From NCBI GenBank assembly GCA_963662175.1, contig OY759221.1:36330045-36394044 (forward strand): 64,000 bases of DNA, in the 5' to 3' direction. The notes under the pieces are model-generated. The model did no database searches, was not told the origin of the DNA, and saw only the letters and a list, made by a program, of their open reading frames with translations. Below are positions 46,901 through 55,217 of the stretch, piece after piece. Position 1 is the stretch's first letter. The number at the start of each line of letters is the position of its first letter. The translations under genes were made by a program, and so were the position numbers. Source of the stretch: Aradus depressus. Taxonomy: Eukaryota; Arthropoda; Insecta; Hemiptera; Aradidae.

Positions 46901-49900
46901 GTTGGGGAAAAGCATGAAGCATTCTCATTGGCTCTCCCCATTCCTCACGTACCCCCACTTGTCAACTTTTGAAAATAAAATCCAATTATAATCAACATTC
47001 TCTCGAAAAATTAAAATTATTTGCTTAATAATGCTTTGCGTAAAATATTATCATAAGCTTTCTATTCATACAATTTCATAATAAAAATACTTTGTTCATT
47101 TCAATACTAAGTGGCGAAGCGGTTCTAATCACCATATTAAAAAGTATATTTTTTTATAGAGTCATATTATCAACTTGTATAGCTTCGGGTAAGTTATCTT
47201 TAGGTAAATATGCACTATTTGTTCAGTGTTTTATTTTGTTTTATCTGTGTCTCATTTTTGTTATTTCTATTATTATTTATATACATGTACATTGATGTAT
47301 AAATGTACAGATTACAAATAACAAACACATTGACTTGTGTAAATGCATTGTATGTTTGATGTATAAAACTTTGAGCTGTATGCATTCTCATTTTTAACCG
47401 AAAAAAAAAAAAATCTACTTAATTTTCAAAACACAAACTATATTTTACAACATAATAATTATCTGGAATTTGTTCAGTAAATCTTAGTTTGTGGACAGTA
47501 AATTGTCTTACAAACAAACAAACAGCCAAATTAACTTCCTGACTATTTCTTGAGATATAATTTTCTTACAAAATTATCTAGTCCAAAAGCGTACTATATT
47601 CAAACAGGTTTCTAGGAAACTTGTTAATGAAACATTATATGAAACTGGTGTTTACCTTTATGAAAGCTTTCATTGAAACATATTATCTTCCTTGGAGGGT
47701 TAGTTAGAGGATGTGTATATATATATGAATTTCATTAATATAATTATTATTATTTTTTTACTTTCTTATGTACCTTTAGTATAAGAAAGTATTGTAATCG
47801 TGCGAAAAAACTGAGATCGAGTCAATCTTTCAATATTGGTAATTGGGGCAATTAAGATATTTATATTTTAAACAATATTTTCTTTATTTCATTTCAGACG
47901 TTTCGACACTCTAGTCATTATCAATTCTAAAAACAAAATTATTTTAAATAACAATAACCATTATAATTACAATTTCCATAACTATTATTTCACCTATTAT
48001 TAAAAAGACAGATCAGGACTCAGCTAAATACATGACGACAATTAATGTTATATAATACATGATGGGAATAGTAATTTTATATATTAATATAATATAATTT
48101 TATAATAGTTATGGAAATTCTAATTATAATGTTAATTGTTTTTTAAAAGAATTCTGTTTTTAGAATTGATAATGACTAGAGTGTCGAAACGTCTGAAATG
48201 AAATAAAGAAAATATTGTTTAAAATATAAATATCTTAATTGCCGCAATTACCAATATTGAAAGATTACATAAGTAAGGTACATTAAATTCAACTTGAGAT
48301 CGAGTTTTCAACGAAAATTTACATTTTTGAGCCGTCAGTATATGTTTTGTCCATTGTCACTATGATGTCGAATTATAGCAATGAACTTAAAATTTGAAAT
48401 GAAGATATCACATGTGCTAATTTAGATCTCATTATATTTTGGCCAAATTATGAATTAATCAAAAAAGCTTTTCAGATAAAACTTATAAAGAAAAAAAAAA
48501 GGCACATTTTATGTGAAATCGATGTTTTTGAAGGTCGCCCACTTTGCGAAATACATGCTGAAATCCGTTATAAAACGTCATTTTCAAAACCATTTTTCTA
48601 TACGTTTGCTTGATTTATGCGAAAACAGTTTATCCTATGGAAAACGTGTTTATTACCAAAAATGTTCCTTAATAAATTTAAACTGTTAGTATGCCTTCAA
48701 ATTTGAGGTGGGGCCAATACGAAAAAAGTTACAGCACTCGAAAGGCCGAATTTAAAAATGTTTCTTCATTATTAGTTTTAAGTAAAAAATTAAGAAAATA
48801 TGAAATATATGTTAAATCATAATCCATAAGCGGACTTTCCATTAGTGCCCTTCTCAAATTTATTTCATACTGTCATTCCAGTTTAAAAAAAAAATGTAAT
48901 GATGGAATAAAAAGTAGATTATTTTTTAACTATTTGCGATCTGCGATTTGAGAAATTAAGAAGGATTATTGATTGAACAGACATCATAATGATTTTTCAG
49001 TGTGTTGTTTCCCAGGCTGTTCCATCTCCGGGCCCGAAGGATGCAACCTCTTCATCTACCATCTTCCACAAGAGTTTGGCGATGCTGAACTGATGCAGAT
49101 GTTTCTACCTTTTGGAAATGTCATCAGTTCCAAGGTTTTCATCGATAGAGCCACCAATCAAAGCAAATGTTTCGGTAATATACTTTTATTTTTTAATATA
49201 TATATATATTTAAATGGTTGATTTAGGTTCATTTATTTTTTCAGAAATTGGAAGACAAGGATTTTACTATGATTAGATCCATATTATAAGTTATAATATG
49301 TGTGTAGCTTTGGAAAAGGAAACGAACATAAGCCCAATTCATGTAGAAAATTCATGTATGCCCACAAAGCTCCCATCGTTCCTCTGCCTTCCACAACTCT
49401 TTCCTTGTCCAAGCCTCCTCCCTCTGGAACTCCCTGCCTCCCCTCATCCGTCACTCGACTTCCATGGCCTCCTTCAAATCCTCGCTATTCCAATTCCTCC
49501 TCAATAAACAATCTTCTCCCTCTGATTAGCCTCTTATTCCCCTTCTTCCATACTTTCCCTCTCCTTAACATATTTTATTTTTTTTTTTCATTGTCTTTGC
49601 TTATTTATTTTATTTATCTTTTCATCTTCATCCTCTTATTTTATTTTTTTATTTATTTTTTTCATAAGTTTTTCTTAAATTAATTTTATAGGAAGCCTGG
49701 GCTAGATTCCCTCCTCCACAAGCTTGTTTTTTATATACATACCTACTGTTTTTTCTCTTTATTTTATTTTATCCTCTACATATTTATTTAGACATATTTA
49801 TCCTATCTTGATGTCTTCTTAATGAATCTGTAATTTAACTCATTTTTTACTATTATTTTTTAAGTTTACTTATTTATTATTTATTTTTAATTTTATCTTA

Positions 49901-52534
49901 ATTATTTATTTTATTTTTATTCAATGATTTTTTTTACTTATTTTATTTATTTTGCTCTTGGTTTTATCCACTGTAGCACCTTTATCCCATCACTGATATT
50001 TCATTTTATTTGTTACTCTGTCCAGTGTCTGTCATGTATTTATTCTTAGGGGACCTCGCTCCCAGAATAAAATTTATTTTCATTCATTTAAAGCTCTTCA
50101 TGTAGAAAATACCACAAAAGCTAATTTCCAAAAATTCAGACGAACCCTTATTTAAGTCATTCTAATTGTATCATTTTGGTCTACTTCATGGACAAAAATA
50201 AGAAATTTTTTTCTTTCAAAATTCCATGTATTGATATCCCATACTTGGTGTATGTACACCATCAGTAGAGTTGATGATTGATATCCCATACTTGGTGTAT
50301 GTACACCATCAGTAGAGTTGATGATTGATATCCCATACTTGGTGTATGTACACCATCAGTAGAGTTGATGATTCCAGAAACAAATAACAATGAGATTTTT
50401 TTTTTCTTGAGCTTTTTGATAATAAAGTTACAAGCGTTAATGAGTGTAACAACCAGGATCTATGATCATATATACAGATGGAATGGCTTAAGAGTTAATT
50501 CTTGGATACAGTCGTCATCGGTGAATCACCGGCCACGTACCTATCACCAATAATATCAATGTAAAACGTGAATAAATGAACTACGTTTTTGCTCTCCCTC
50601 TGAATTCAGTTTAACGATTTACTTGAAAAAAGTCAATAGTCTTACTTATACATACATAATATATATACATAGATAATGTACATACATATATGTCAATACA
50701 GGCCCTGAAGAAGGCACATGCAGTAACGAAAGCTTGAGGATATGGGGCAACTAGTTGAATTAATCCATATGAAACATTATTATATAGATTCTTCATCCAT
50801 TAAATGTTTGATTGGTCAGATAAATTTAATTTAACTCTCTGTCGATGGTCCTTGGACTAAGAGGAATAAATAGCGTTGCGAAAAACGCGACATTATCAAT
50901 ATCTCGAAATTCCAAGATCTGAATCCCCCTCCCCAGCAGAATCTGGTCATTAAAGTTAAACAACTAGGGAAGGATTGATCAAAGATGTAATAGAAAGGAG
51001 GAGAGATGAGGCTTGTGGTCGATAGAAACAAACTTTTACAATTTCTGTCAAGCTTTTGGCACTGAGTGTACCTTCTTCATGGCCTGACATATATATATAC
51101 ATTATCAGTAAGACTATATAAGCTACAATTACGTAAAGGTATAACACTAAAACTAAATGTGACTAAACAACTACATACATCATGAGAGAATATAAGTTTA
51201 AAATTATTTACACGAAATAAACACAAACTATTATAACTAAATAAAACGTATGAGATGAAAAATAAAATTTAAAATATTTAAACAAAAAACAAAACTAAAA
51301 TATACTATGATATCTAAACCAAAACTAAATATGACTGAACAAAGCCTACATCATGAGAGGACAACAGGTTATAAATAAAAATAAAATGTCTAAACTAAAA
51401 CGTGCTGTCTGAACAGAAGGTAAATGTACCCAAACAGACTTAACCTAAACATCATCAATGAATCGAGCACTCAAACTGTTTAAATTGAAATAAAATATTG
51501 ATATGGTTAAAACTGTTGAAGTACACTCACTTCATTCTGTCAAGACGTTTATAGAAGTGAGCGTATTTAAACATTTTTAACTATATCAATATATGTATAT
51601 TTTTCAATTTAAACAGTTTGTGTTCAATTCATTGATGGTGTGTAGGTTTGTTTGGATTAATTTAGTTTCTGTTCATACAGCATATATTAGTTTTAAAATG
51701 TTGTTATTATTTAGTTAGTTATTACTAATGCCCGGGCTTTAACTACACTGATTCTACTATTAGAGTCCTACATTTTGCTTACCCTAATTGTATATTCACA
51801 TTTTCATAATCATGGTTTTTTCAGTATTATCATTGTCAACAGCTGTCAAGTGTGAAAATTATTTTTAGAAATTGATTAAATATCGAAAAATGTTTTCCTT
51901 ACATTTTTTTAATCGAAACTAGTAGACATTTCTGTTTAGAAACTGATAATACTAAAAAAACCGTGATTATGAAAAAAGTAAATGATAATGACAGGTTTTT
52001 TGACAGCTGGCATGTATTAAAATGAGTTTTTAACTTCATATTCTGTTAAAGCGATGGAAATCAACGGCTCAGTAATCGATCGACTGAAGAAAACTTTGAA
52101 ACCCATGTTAAATCCAATTTAAAATTCAACCTCGATGGGGGACGGGTTATTCAATATGTTTTCAGCGTCAAAATTTTTTTTTTTGGGAACTTCGTTCGAC
52201 CTAGGGGGAGCACGTTTTAAAATTTCAACTTTTTCAATTTAAGGACCACCATTGTATATATGTCAATACAGGCCCTGAAGAAGGCACACACAGTACCGAA
52301 AGCTTGGCAGATATTCAACAAGTTTGTTTCTATCGACCACAACCCTGATTTCTTCTTCCTATTAAACAGTTAAATGTTATTTCTACTAATGATAATATAT
52401 TTGCAGGTTTCGTATCTTTCGACAACCCTGCGAGTGCCCAGGCAGCCATCCAATCCATGAACGGTTTCCAGATAGGCATGAAGAGGCTGAAAGTTCAACT
52501 AAAGCGACCCAAAGATGCCAATAGGCCTTACTAA
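31794..52534 (+). CDS. bru3: CELF/Bruno RNA-binding protein, C-terminal half (Bru-3/CELF3-6 type), seven exons
   Basis: CELF/Bruno proteins bind GU-rich RNA through three RRMs and control splicing, translation and mRNA decay. Coding exons are 31794-31940, 34478-34562, 35495-35647, 41003-41077, 46182-46259, 49016-49174 and 52407-52534. Boundaries are AG/GT and phases agree throughout (0, then phase 1 at every later junction). They encode the linker that follows RRM2 ([19 protein letters not shown]), a Pro/Ala-rich divergent domain, and complete RRM3 (RNP2 LFIYHLP; RNP1 KCFGFVSF, split by an intron), ending [21 protein letters not shown] and the RPKDANRPY terminus favour the CELF3-6/Bru-3 class over CELF1/2/Aret. 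RRM1 and RRM2 lie upstream of the window. Introns of 1-5 kb are full of transposons, but no exon is disrupted. Confidence 0.93.
31960..32025 (+). repeat. (ATT)n microsatellite in the intron
   Basis: ATTATTATTATTATT runs just after the exon donor. Confidence 0.9.
32105..32540 (+). repeat. Family B copy in bru3 intron
   Basis: CCGAGTATAGGGGAAGTTAT head through GCGAAATCGGTAAAAGGC and GGTCGACTAGTCTTGGAGGG tail. Confidence 0.85.
32600..32815 (+). repeat. Family C repeat
   Basis: GTAGGTGAGGCTGCGGCGG, CCAGCAGTGGAAGCAGACC and CGCCTCAGTCTTCGGGGGG match 40690-40930 in order. Family unknown. It is not a bru3 exon because the flanking exons already join in phase. Confidence 0.55.
33454..33706 (+). mobile_element. 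tRNA-headed SINE, tail missing
   Basis: AGCGCCGGTAGCTCAGAGG, GCGGGTTCTAAATCG, then the second-subfamily stem (TTTTTTATGTGGGAGGTAAAA type). It stops at GGGCTCATGTCCACCA. Confidence 0.9.
34079..34370 (+). mobile_element. tRNA-derived SINE starting at the B box
   Basis: ATGGGTTCGAAACCCGACCG onwards, AGTTTATTTTA/TAAAATAAACT stem, tail GGGCATGAGTCATAAAACCT then AACCTAA. The A-box half is absent. Confidence 0.9.
34478..34562 (+). CDS. bru3: bru3 exon: linker
   Basis: Encodes [19 protein letters not shown] then AALTHAALN, with one base left over. QGT-x-Y-x-NPMAAL is a conserved linker phrase in Bru-3/CELF3-6 proteins. Acceptor TTGCAG, donor GTAAAT. Confidence 0.93.
34781..35085 (+). mobile_element. 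tRNA-headed SINE, second stem subfamily
   Basis: GAGGGCGTCGGTAGCTCAG, GCGGGTTCGAAACCCA. The first body stem is AGGTTTTT/AAAAACCT in place of AGTTTATT/AATAAACT. Tail AAAGCCCGGGCATGAGTCAA then AATAAC. Confidence 0.92.
35495..35647 (+). CDS. bru3: bru3 exon: Pro-rich linker
   Basis: Encodes [33 protein letters not shown] and [20 protein letters not shown] matches the F-x-NGIH phrase of the family's divergent domain. Enters and leaves in phase 1. Acceptor TTGCAG, donor GTGAGT. Confidence 0.93.
35648..36130. other. Intron sequence without features
   Basis: Nothing recognised. Confidence 0.4.
36131..36350 (+). mobile_element. SINE lacking head, joined to composite repeat
   Basis: AGAACGCCGTCCTTTGGATG to AGGCGATATAACCTCG, where it passes directly into the composite repeat. 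Confidence 0.85.
36351..36785 (+). repeat. 430-bp composite repeat, second copy
   Basis: TAAAGTCCAGGGAAGTAAAT through AACGGACATTATTTGCGATT to GGTTTAGTTCCATGTTTACA. Mirror of 24940-25407. A C run of 22 lies at 36662-36683, where the other copy has GGAGGGGG, suggesting slippage. A 34-base SINE tail (AAAGCCCGGGCATGGAT) follows at 36783-36815. Confidence 0.8.
37570..38130 (-). pseudogene. Jockey-like retrotransposon 3' end, minus strand
   Basis: On minus from 38130: ATCGACGTACTGAAGCCAAT (YIDVLKPI), ATGGCGTATGGAGCTGAACT (MAYGAEL), a stop where Trp is expected, then CCTTTGTAAGGGATGTAATT and CAATGGCCTCGAAACCTACT. It matches 17919-18378 closely, including the 3' UTR (GATAATGGAGTGTCATTAAG). It is broken and 5'-truncated. 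Confidence 0.8.
38455..38522. mobile_element. Tiny pogo-like MITE relic
   Basis: TATAACGGACACTAATTTTT and ATGTCCGTTTTAGAGACG are inverted, ending GTTTCACTG followed by TA. The TIR style is pogo/Tigger. Confidence 0.45.
38556..38872 (+). repeat. Family B copy with deletion
   Basis: CTTCCCCTGCTTTACGAAGT hairpin head, CTAATAACTGCCGATGTAAA, GACACTAAATTTAGTATGAG, CGGTTGATTGGCTTTTGAGG. Confidence 0.85.
39570..39795 (+). repeat. Family B tail
   Basis: CCCAATAACTGCTGAATATA, AAATTTAGTAAGAGGATTCA, GGTCGTCTGGTTTTAGAGGG. Confidence 0.75.
39848..40062 (+). mobile_element. SINE, degenerate
   Basis: ATCGCGGGTTCGGAAT, CAGCACGCCGTCCTTCGGAT, GCGATATAAGGTACTCATTA, ATGTCCACCAAAGCCG. Confidence 0.75.
40236..40582 (+). 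mobile_element. Full-length tRNA-headed SINE (reference copy)
   Basis: A box GGTAGCTCAGTGG and B box GGTTCGAAACCC are correctly spaced for Pol III. The body has four stems: AGTTTATTTTA/TAAAATAAACT (about 40318-40348), CGTCC/GG-ATG-type, CTACCCTA/TAGGGTAG (40425-40453) and CCAGAG/CTCTGG (40496-40520). The tail is GGGCATGAGTCATAAAACAT then AACCTAACCT. Length about 347 bp. It is not a tRNA gene: the 5' and 3' ends of the tRNA-like part do not form an acceptor stem. Confidence 0.95.
40690..40930 (+). repeat. Family C repeat, second copy
   Basis: GGAGGTAGGGGAGGCCAAGA, GACCAGCAGTGGTGGCAGAC and GCACCGCCTGAATCTTCGGG match 32600-32815. Confidence 0.55.
41003..41077 (+). CDS. bru3: bru3 exon: linker
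   Basis: Encodes [20 protein letters not shown] then TYPGV, matching the family's LQ-A-(F/Y)-x-G-(I/V) phrase. Acceptor TTGCAG, donor GTGAGT, phase 1 on both sides. Confidence 0.92.
41307..42262. mobile_element. Possible DNA transposon with inverted ends
   Basis: CACGGTGTCCCTTAAAATGT on the left and, reversed, CATGGTGTCCCTTAAAATAT on the right match over about 18 bases. No duplication is clear and no transposase frame is seen. GTGTCCC-type ends recall mariner/Tc1. A hAT-like single end (CAGGGGCGTAGCCAG) begins inside at 41516. Confidence 0.45.
42263..42735. other. Intron, no feature supported
   Basis: A 108-codon open frame (42363-42689) runs through low-complexity TTA repeats and has no family match or splice support. 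Confidence 0.4.
42736..43145. repeat. Two related Penelope-type arms, same orientation
   Basis: 42745-42805 and 43045-43105, both on minus, carry TTTTGAAAATG, a short stem, then CGAA(AC/TG)G and AAAAAATAAATATATC. The second reads GAAAATGATAGAATGGGC then GAAACGTTAAC, a decayed CTGANGA/GAAA arrangement. Confidence 0.5.
43155..43188. repeat. (TA)n microsatellite
   Basis: About 13 TA units at 43159-43181. Confidence 0.9.
43331..43605 (-). mobile_element. tRNA-headed SINE, second stem subfamily, A-box end lost
   Basis: Reversed tail GACTCATGCCCGGGCTTAAC. The first body stem is AGGTTTTTT/AAAAAACCT, covarying relative to the AGTTTATT subfamily. It ends near the B box (GTTTCGAACCCGA). Confidence 0.88.
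43606..44292. other. Intron, no gene
   Basis: AT-rich. AAATATAGACGTTTCGGGAA (44160) with a nearby inverted AAATGATC/GATCATTT pair looks like a further decayed Penelope-type arm, with a relative at 62905-62965. Confidence 0.4.
44385..44742 (+). repeat. Family B copy
   Basis: TTCAACGGTATTTCATGTCT, GATAACTGCTGATAGATTGA, CTCTAATAACTGCCGATGTA, GACGACACCTATTAATTTTC. A mariner-style single end (TACAGAATGTCTCCGTTAAG) lies just upstream at 44294. Confidence 0.8.
45257..46001. mobile_element. 745-bp long-TIR element with 10-bp duplication (MULE-like)
   Basis: The ends AGGGTAGCCCTTATTTTGAA and (reversed) AGGGTGGCCCTTATTTTGAA open arms of about 250 bp (45257-45515 and 45755-46001) that stay inverted through GGTCTGAGAAATTTAAA, TTCAGGGGTCATTTTTCAAC and CATCAAATTTGAATTCAGCG. 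AATGAACAGT flanks it at 45247-45256 and 46002-46011. Long TIRs with a 9-11 bp duplication are typical of Mutator-like elements. The 77-codon minus frame in the left arm is not a recognisable protein. A diverged relative may end at 52250 (TTTAAGGACCACCAT). Confidence 0.85.
46182..46259 (+). CDS. bru3: bru3 exon: divergent domain
   Basis: Encodes [20 protein letters not shown] then AASQRE(G), matching the Y-P-A-x-YGQ...Q-REG run before RRM3. Acceptor TTTTTGACAG, donor GTAAAT, phase 1. Confidence 0.95.
46651..46880 (+). mobile_element. SINE 3' two-thirds, second stem subfamily
   Basis: AGGTTTTTCATTTGGATGGT with AAAAAAACCCT stem, GCACGTCGGCCTTCGGATGG, AGAAAGAGCGCTCTGG, tail AAAGCCCTGGCGTTTGTCAT then AGTAACTAAC. 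Confidence 0.88.
46881..47811. other. Intron, no feature supported
   Basis: AT-rich intronic DNA; nothing recognised. Confidence 0.4.
47823..48294. mobile_element. Penelope-type foldback with 11-bp duplication
   Basis: 47824-48266 is an inverted repeat (AATCTTTCAATATTGGTAAT on the left, reversed at the right; AAATGAAATAAAGAAAATAT in both). TGAGATCGAGT flanks it at 47812-47822 and 48295-48305. A 28-bp tail (48267-48294) occurs on one side only, as in the 20227-20711 element. The arm on plus has TGATAATGAC, loop, GTC, GAAACGTC (48164-48194). Confidence 0.75.
49016..49174 (+). CDS. bru3: bru3 exon: first part of RRM3
   Basis: Encodes (G)[37 protein letters not shown] and [18 protein letters not shown]2 is LFIYHLP. 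Five residues (CSISG) precede PEGCN; they come from the 15 bases after the acceptor (TTTCCCAG at 49008-49015). Phase 1 on both sides. Confidence 0.97.
49352..50096 (+). mobile_element. 5'-truncated CATTT-tailed LINE with 14-bp duplication
   Basis: The frame at 49391 reads [18 protein letters not shown], then [17 protein letters not shown] and a stop at 49525. It aligns with the C-terminus of the element at 55218-57087. The 3' UTR ends TATTCTTAGGGGACCTCGCT, CAGAATAAAATTTATTTT and CATTCATTT. TTCATGTAGAAAAT flanks it at 49338-49351 and 50097-50110, a target-primed reverse transcription signature. It lies in the bru3 intron between the two RRM3 exons, in sense orientation. Confidence 0.85.
50233..50373 (+). 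repeat. 47-bp tandem repeat, three exact copies
   Basis: GATATCCCATACTTGGTGTA starts at 50233, 50280 and 50327. GGTGTATGTACACC within it is palindromic. Confidence 0.95.
50510..50625 (-). repeat. Family B tail fragment
   Basis: CATCGGTGAATCACCGGCCA, CGTTTTTGCTCTCCCTCTGA. Confidence 0.65.
50685..51105. repeat. Penelope-type arms in inverted order (AAGCTTG family)
   Basis: 50701-50738 on plus reads GGCC, CTGAAGA, AGGCACATGCAGTAAC, GAAAGCTTGAGG. 51030-51095 on minus is its partner (CATGAAGAAGGTACACTCAG, AAAAGCTTGACAG). TATATGTCA lies at both outer ends. Confidence 0.7.
51390..51700. repeat. Inverted repeat without a clear hammerhead
   Basis: AACTGTTTAAATTGAAATA (51476) pairs with TTTTTCAATTTAAACAGTTT (51602), and flanking CTGTCTGAACAGAAG/TTTCTGTTCATACAG also pair. 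The centre is near 51545. Confidence 0.7.
51716..51795 (-). mobile_element. SINE tail fragment
   Basis: ACTAATGCCCGGGCTTTAAC, then TATTAGAGTCCTACATTTTG. Confidence 0.7.
52255..52365 (+). repeat. Penelope-type arm (AAGCTTG family), best copy
   Basis: 52271-52308: GGCC, CTGAAGA, AGGCACACACAGTACC, GAAA, GCTT, GGC. Followed by ATATTCAACAAGTTTGTTTC and TATCGACCACAA, as in 51000-51030 on minus. It lies 40 bases upstream of a bru3 acceptor. Confidence 0.75.
52407..52534 (+). CDS. bru3: bru3 terminal coding exon: second half of RRM3
   Basis: Encodes [40 protein letters not shown], then PY and TAA at 52532-52534. It completes RNP1 (KCFGFVSF) across the intron. Acceptor ATTTGCAG. Confidence 0.98.
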
Positions 52535-52552
52535 TATTTAATTCCCCAAATG
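52535..52552 (+). other. bru3: Start of bru3 3' UTR, ending in a strong splice donor
   Basis: CAAATG is followed by GTAAGTTA at 52553, a consensus donor 18 bases after the stop. That is closer than the ~50-base distance that usually triggers nonsense-mediated decay, so splicing here would be tolerated. Inferred from sequence only. Confidence 0.5.
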
Positions 52553-53600
52553 GTAAGTTATTCTTATTACTGGTTATTAATTTTAGTTAAGTTATATATG
52601 TTATATTATAATTGTTTGAAAAAAATCTCATTATCAGTCTAAAATTGGAAAATCAAAACACTTGTTACATTTATGATTATTTTAATTCAGTATATCTATA
52701 TTAATATTTATAACAACTTAAATTTACCACAACATGCTTGTAGTCACGTATAAACAATACTTATATTTAACCATTTTAACATATTTTCATTATATTTAAA
52801 ATACGTTTTCCATTCTATAAACTGGCTTACATCTTATATTTGGTAATATGTTAACATGAATAAGTAACCGTTATTATTTTCCCACAATATTGCGAATATT
52901 ATTAAATAATTTATTGTTTATCCTTATTTACATCATATTTACGTGCACTAATTAAAACCAAACATTACGGTCGCTGAATATAAATTACAATAAACAATTA
53001 CAATGAACCTAATTATCAAAAAATATTTTTATATAAATAATAAATAAAAAATTATCGTCATTGATTTCAATCTTTTGTTGACAAGTTTATTTTATTATGT
53101 GATTTAGACGTGACTGATATTGCGGTAAATTTAATTTATTTTTTCTAACAACTGTATGTGTATGTGAAACAAAAGTTACTGCTGGACCCAAGTTGTAGGA
53201 GATGGAGTTTTTGTAGGAATCAATGAAGTACATAGCATTTTGAGACGAAATTGCTTTAGTCCTAAATAAAGTCCTAAAATCCTAAATAAAACCACAAATG
53301 ATGTTTAAACAGTAAACCTATTCACAAGCCTCATTCCAGAGAGTGCTTGGAAGTCCTTCCCAACACTTCGTTCCACAACACTTCACTGTAACAATACCAT
53401 CTTCTTCAAGGTATCCTAGAAACAATTTATTTTGATTTATATCTCAAAAGTTTACAAATTATAAAGTTATTATTTATTTTTTTATTTTATTTATTTATTT
53501 TGTTTTATGCACGAAAACAATTTTAATAATTTTTTTAAATTTACATATGTGTTGACAGTATAGCGTTTTCATAAATGATTACCAAATACCGCTCTATCGA
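52553..53600. other. Putative 3' UTR intron, first part
   Basis: AT-rich. 53440-53600 shares CAAAAGTT, TGTTGACAGTATAGCG and TTTTCATAAATGATTACCAA with 57780-57900, which defines a small repeat (family D). Confidence 0.45.
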
Positions 53601-53602
53601 TC

Positions 53603-53701
53603 TAGGACTGTAGGGGCTATGTCCACCAGAGCAACGAAAGAGCGCTCTGGTAGTAGGCGTAGTTAGTTACCTTGTAGTTAAAGCCCGGGCATGAGCCACA
53701 A
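53603..53701 (+). mobile_element. SINE tail with conserved hairpin
   Basis: ATGTCCACCAGAGCAACGAA, GAGCGCTCTGG, AAAGCCCGGGCATGAGCCAC. Confidence 0.85.
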
Positions 53702-53784
53702 ATCAAAACATTTAATTATAATATGTAGGATATTCTTATTCGTAATTCCATTTAGTAATTAGCTAGAAAGCCTGTGTGTATCCA

Positions 53785-53908
53785 GACACATATAAAATTT
53801 CGTGTCGATACCTTCAGTCTATCGGGAGTTATTTTCCTTTTTGGAATCATAAGAATTTTTGACCGATTACATCACTTCTCCTATACTTCGTTAGCTGGGG
53901 CAGTAAAT
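53785..53908 (-). repeat. Family B head
   Basis: AAATTTCGTGTCGATACCTT, TTTTGACCGATTACATCACT, TCTCCTATACTTCGTTAGCT then GGGGCAGTAA, the terminal hairpin reversed. Confidence 0.8.
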
Positions 53909-54329
53909 GAACACAACGACTTTAATAGCGATGAAGCACTGCTGCATAATTTTATCAAACCATTAATTCCAGTAAAAAAACCAATCACTTACGACTTGGG
54001 TTCCATATTAATGTGTATTTCTAAAGGCGTCGTGTTTATGGTTCTATTTATTGATACGTGCAAAAAAAATATTGCATAAGGAAGCTTGCACGTAACTTTC
54101 CCATCCTTCTTTCTATCTTACTGATTATTTATAATGTACAAACAAAGTTGATCAACTGGTACTTCATTTGTTACTCTTGCATTATCTGCCCCCACAAGTA
54201 AAAACGTATTTAATTATCATTGTTTGTATAAATTGATAATCCTCTGTTATATCGTATTTATATTGACAAAATTTGATTGATTTATCCATAGAATCGACAG
54301 TATCTTTACAATGTTCAGATAAGTCGAGG

Positions 54330-54535
54330 TTTTACCGTTATACTCAGTGTTTGACCAACGTTTTGGAAAATATTTCTTTTTTCAGGGTCTTTTAATGACA
54401 AGTGGATGTGTGTGATGAAGGTGTTACGTGTTCTTTTCTATGTCTGTTTTAATGTGTATGTTTCTCCTTTTTTTTTAATAAATAGTTTCCGAAACGTTAG
54501 CCAAATATTAGAACCTCGACTTACTTACATTTATA
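54330..54535. repeat. Inverted repeat, relative of 6500-6720
   Basis: GACCAACGTTTTGGAAAATA and, reversed, CGAAACGTTAGCCAAATATT. ACAAGTGGATGTGTGTGATG matches AGTGGATGTGTGTGGTGAAG at 6590. Confidence 0.7.
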
Positions 54536-54997
54536 TTTTTAAGTCTACTCATATTCATTAAATTTTTTTTTTTTTTTTTTATGGAGTTCCCCGCGCCATA
54601 TTTTCAACTTGAATGACGTTATACATGAAAGAAGTAACGCTGTTAAATTTTTACAACAATATAGAAACAATGTGGTATGTTTTTATTTATTTATATTTTT
54701 ATTTATGACTTTTTATGTTTTGATACATTTAATTTATGTATTTTGGAATATACAATTCAGTTATGTTTAGAAATGTTTTAATAAAAAAATTCCACTTATT
54801 CAGTATAATAGCTGGGGGCAGCTAATGGAACAGTAACCTCCGTTTTGGGAGATCTGTAATAAAAGCAAAACAGGTGTTTATTTATATTGTCTAATTTCAC
54901 AAAAATGTGTACATTTCGGGTCGTGCCATCATCAGCACAAAGTTCATTCCAAGCAGGGAAGAGCACACATTCGTGTCTGTATCATTTAAAATATTCT

Positions 54998-55195
54998 GGC
55001 CCTTTGTAACTCGTGAGGTACTGAAGCCCTTTGCAACTCGTGAGGTACTGAAGCCCTTTGCAACTCGTAAGGTACTGAAGCCCTTTGTAACTCGTGAGGT
55101 ACTGAAGCCCTTTGCAACTCGTAAGATACTGAAGCCCTTTGTAACTCGTGAGGTACTGAAGCCCTTTGTAACTCGTGAGGTACTGAAGTACTTAT
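54998..55195 (+). repeat. 27-bp tandem repeat, about seven copies
   Basis: GTACTGAAGCCCTTTGYAAC plus TCGTRAG repeats in exact 27-base steps. Because 27 is divisible by three, both strands are open and would give nonapeptide repeats (minus: GFSTSRVTK). No start context or domain supports translation. It ends 25 bases from the tail of the LINE below. Confidence 0.9.
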
Positions 55196-55217
55196 ATGTA
55201 TCTTTCACTGAACATTG

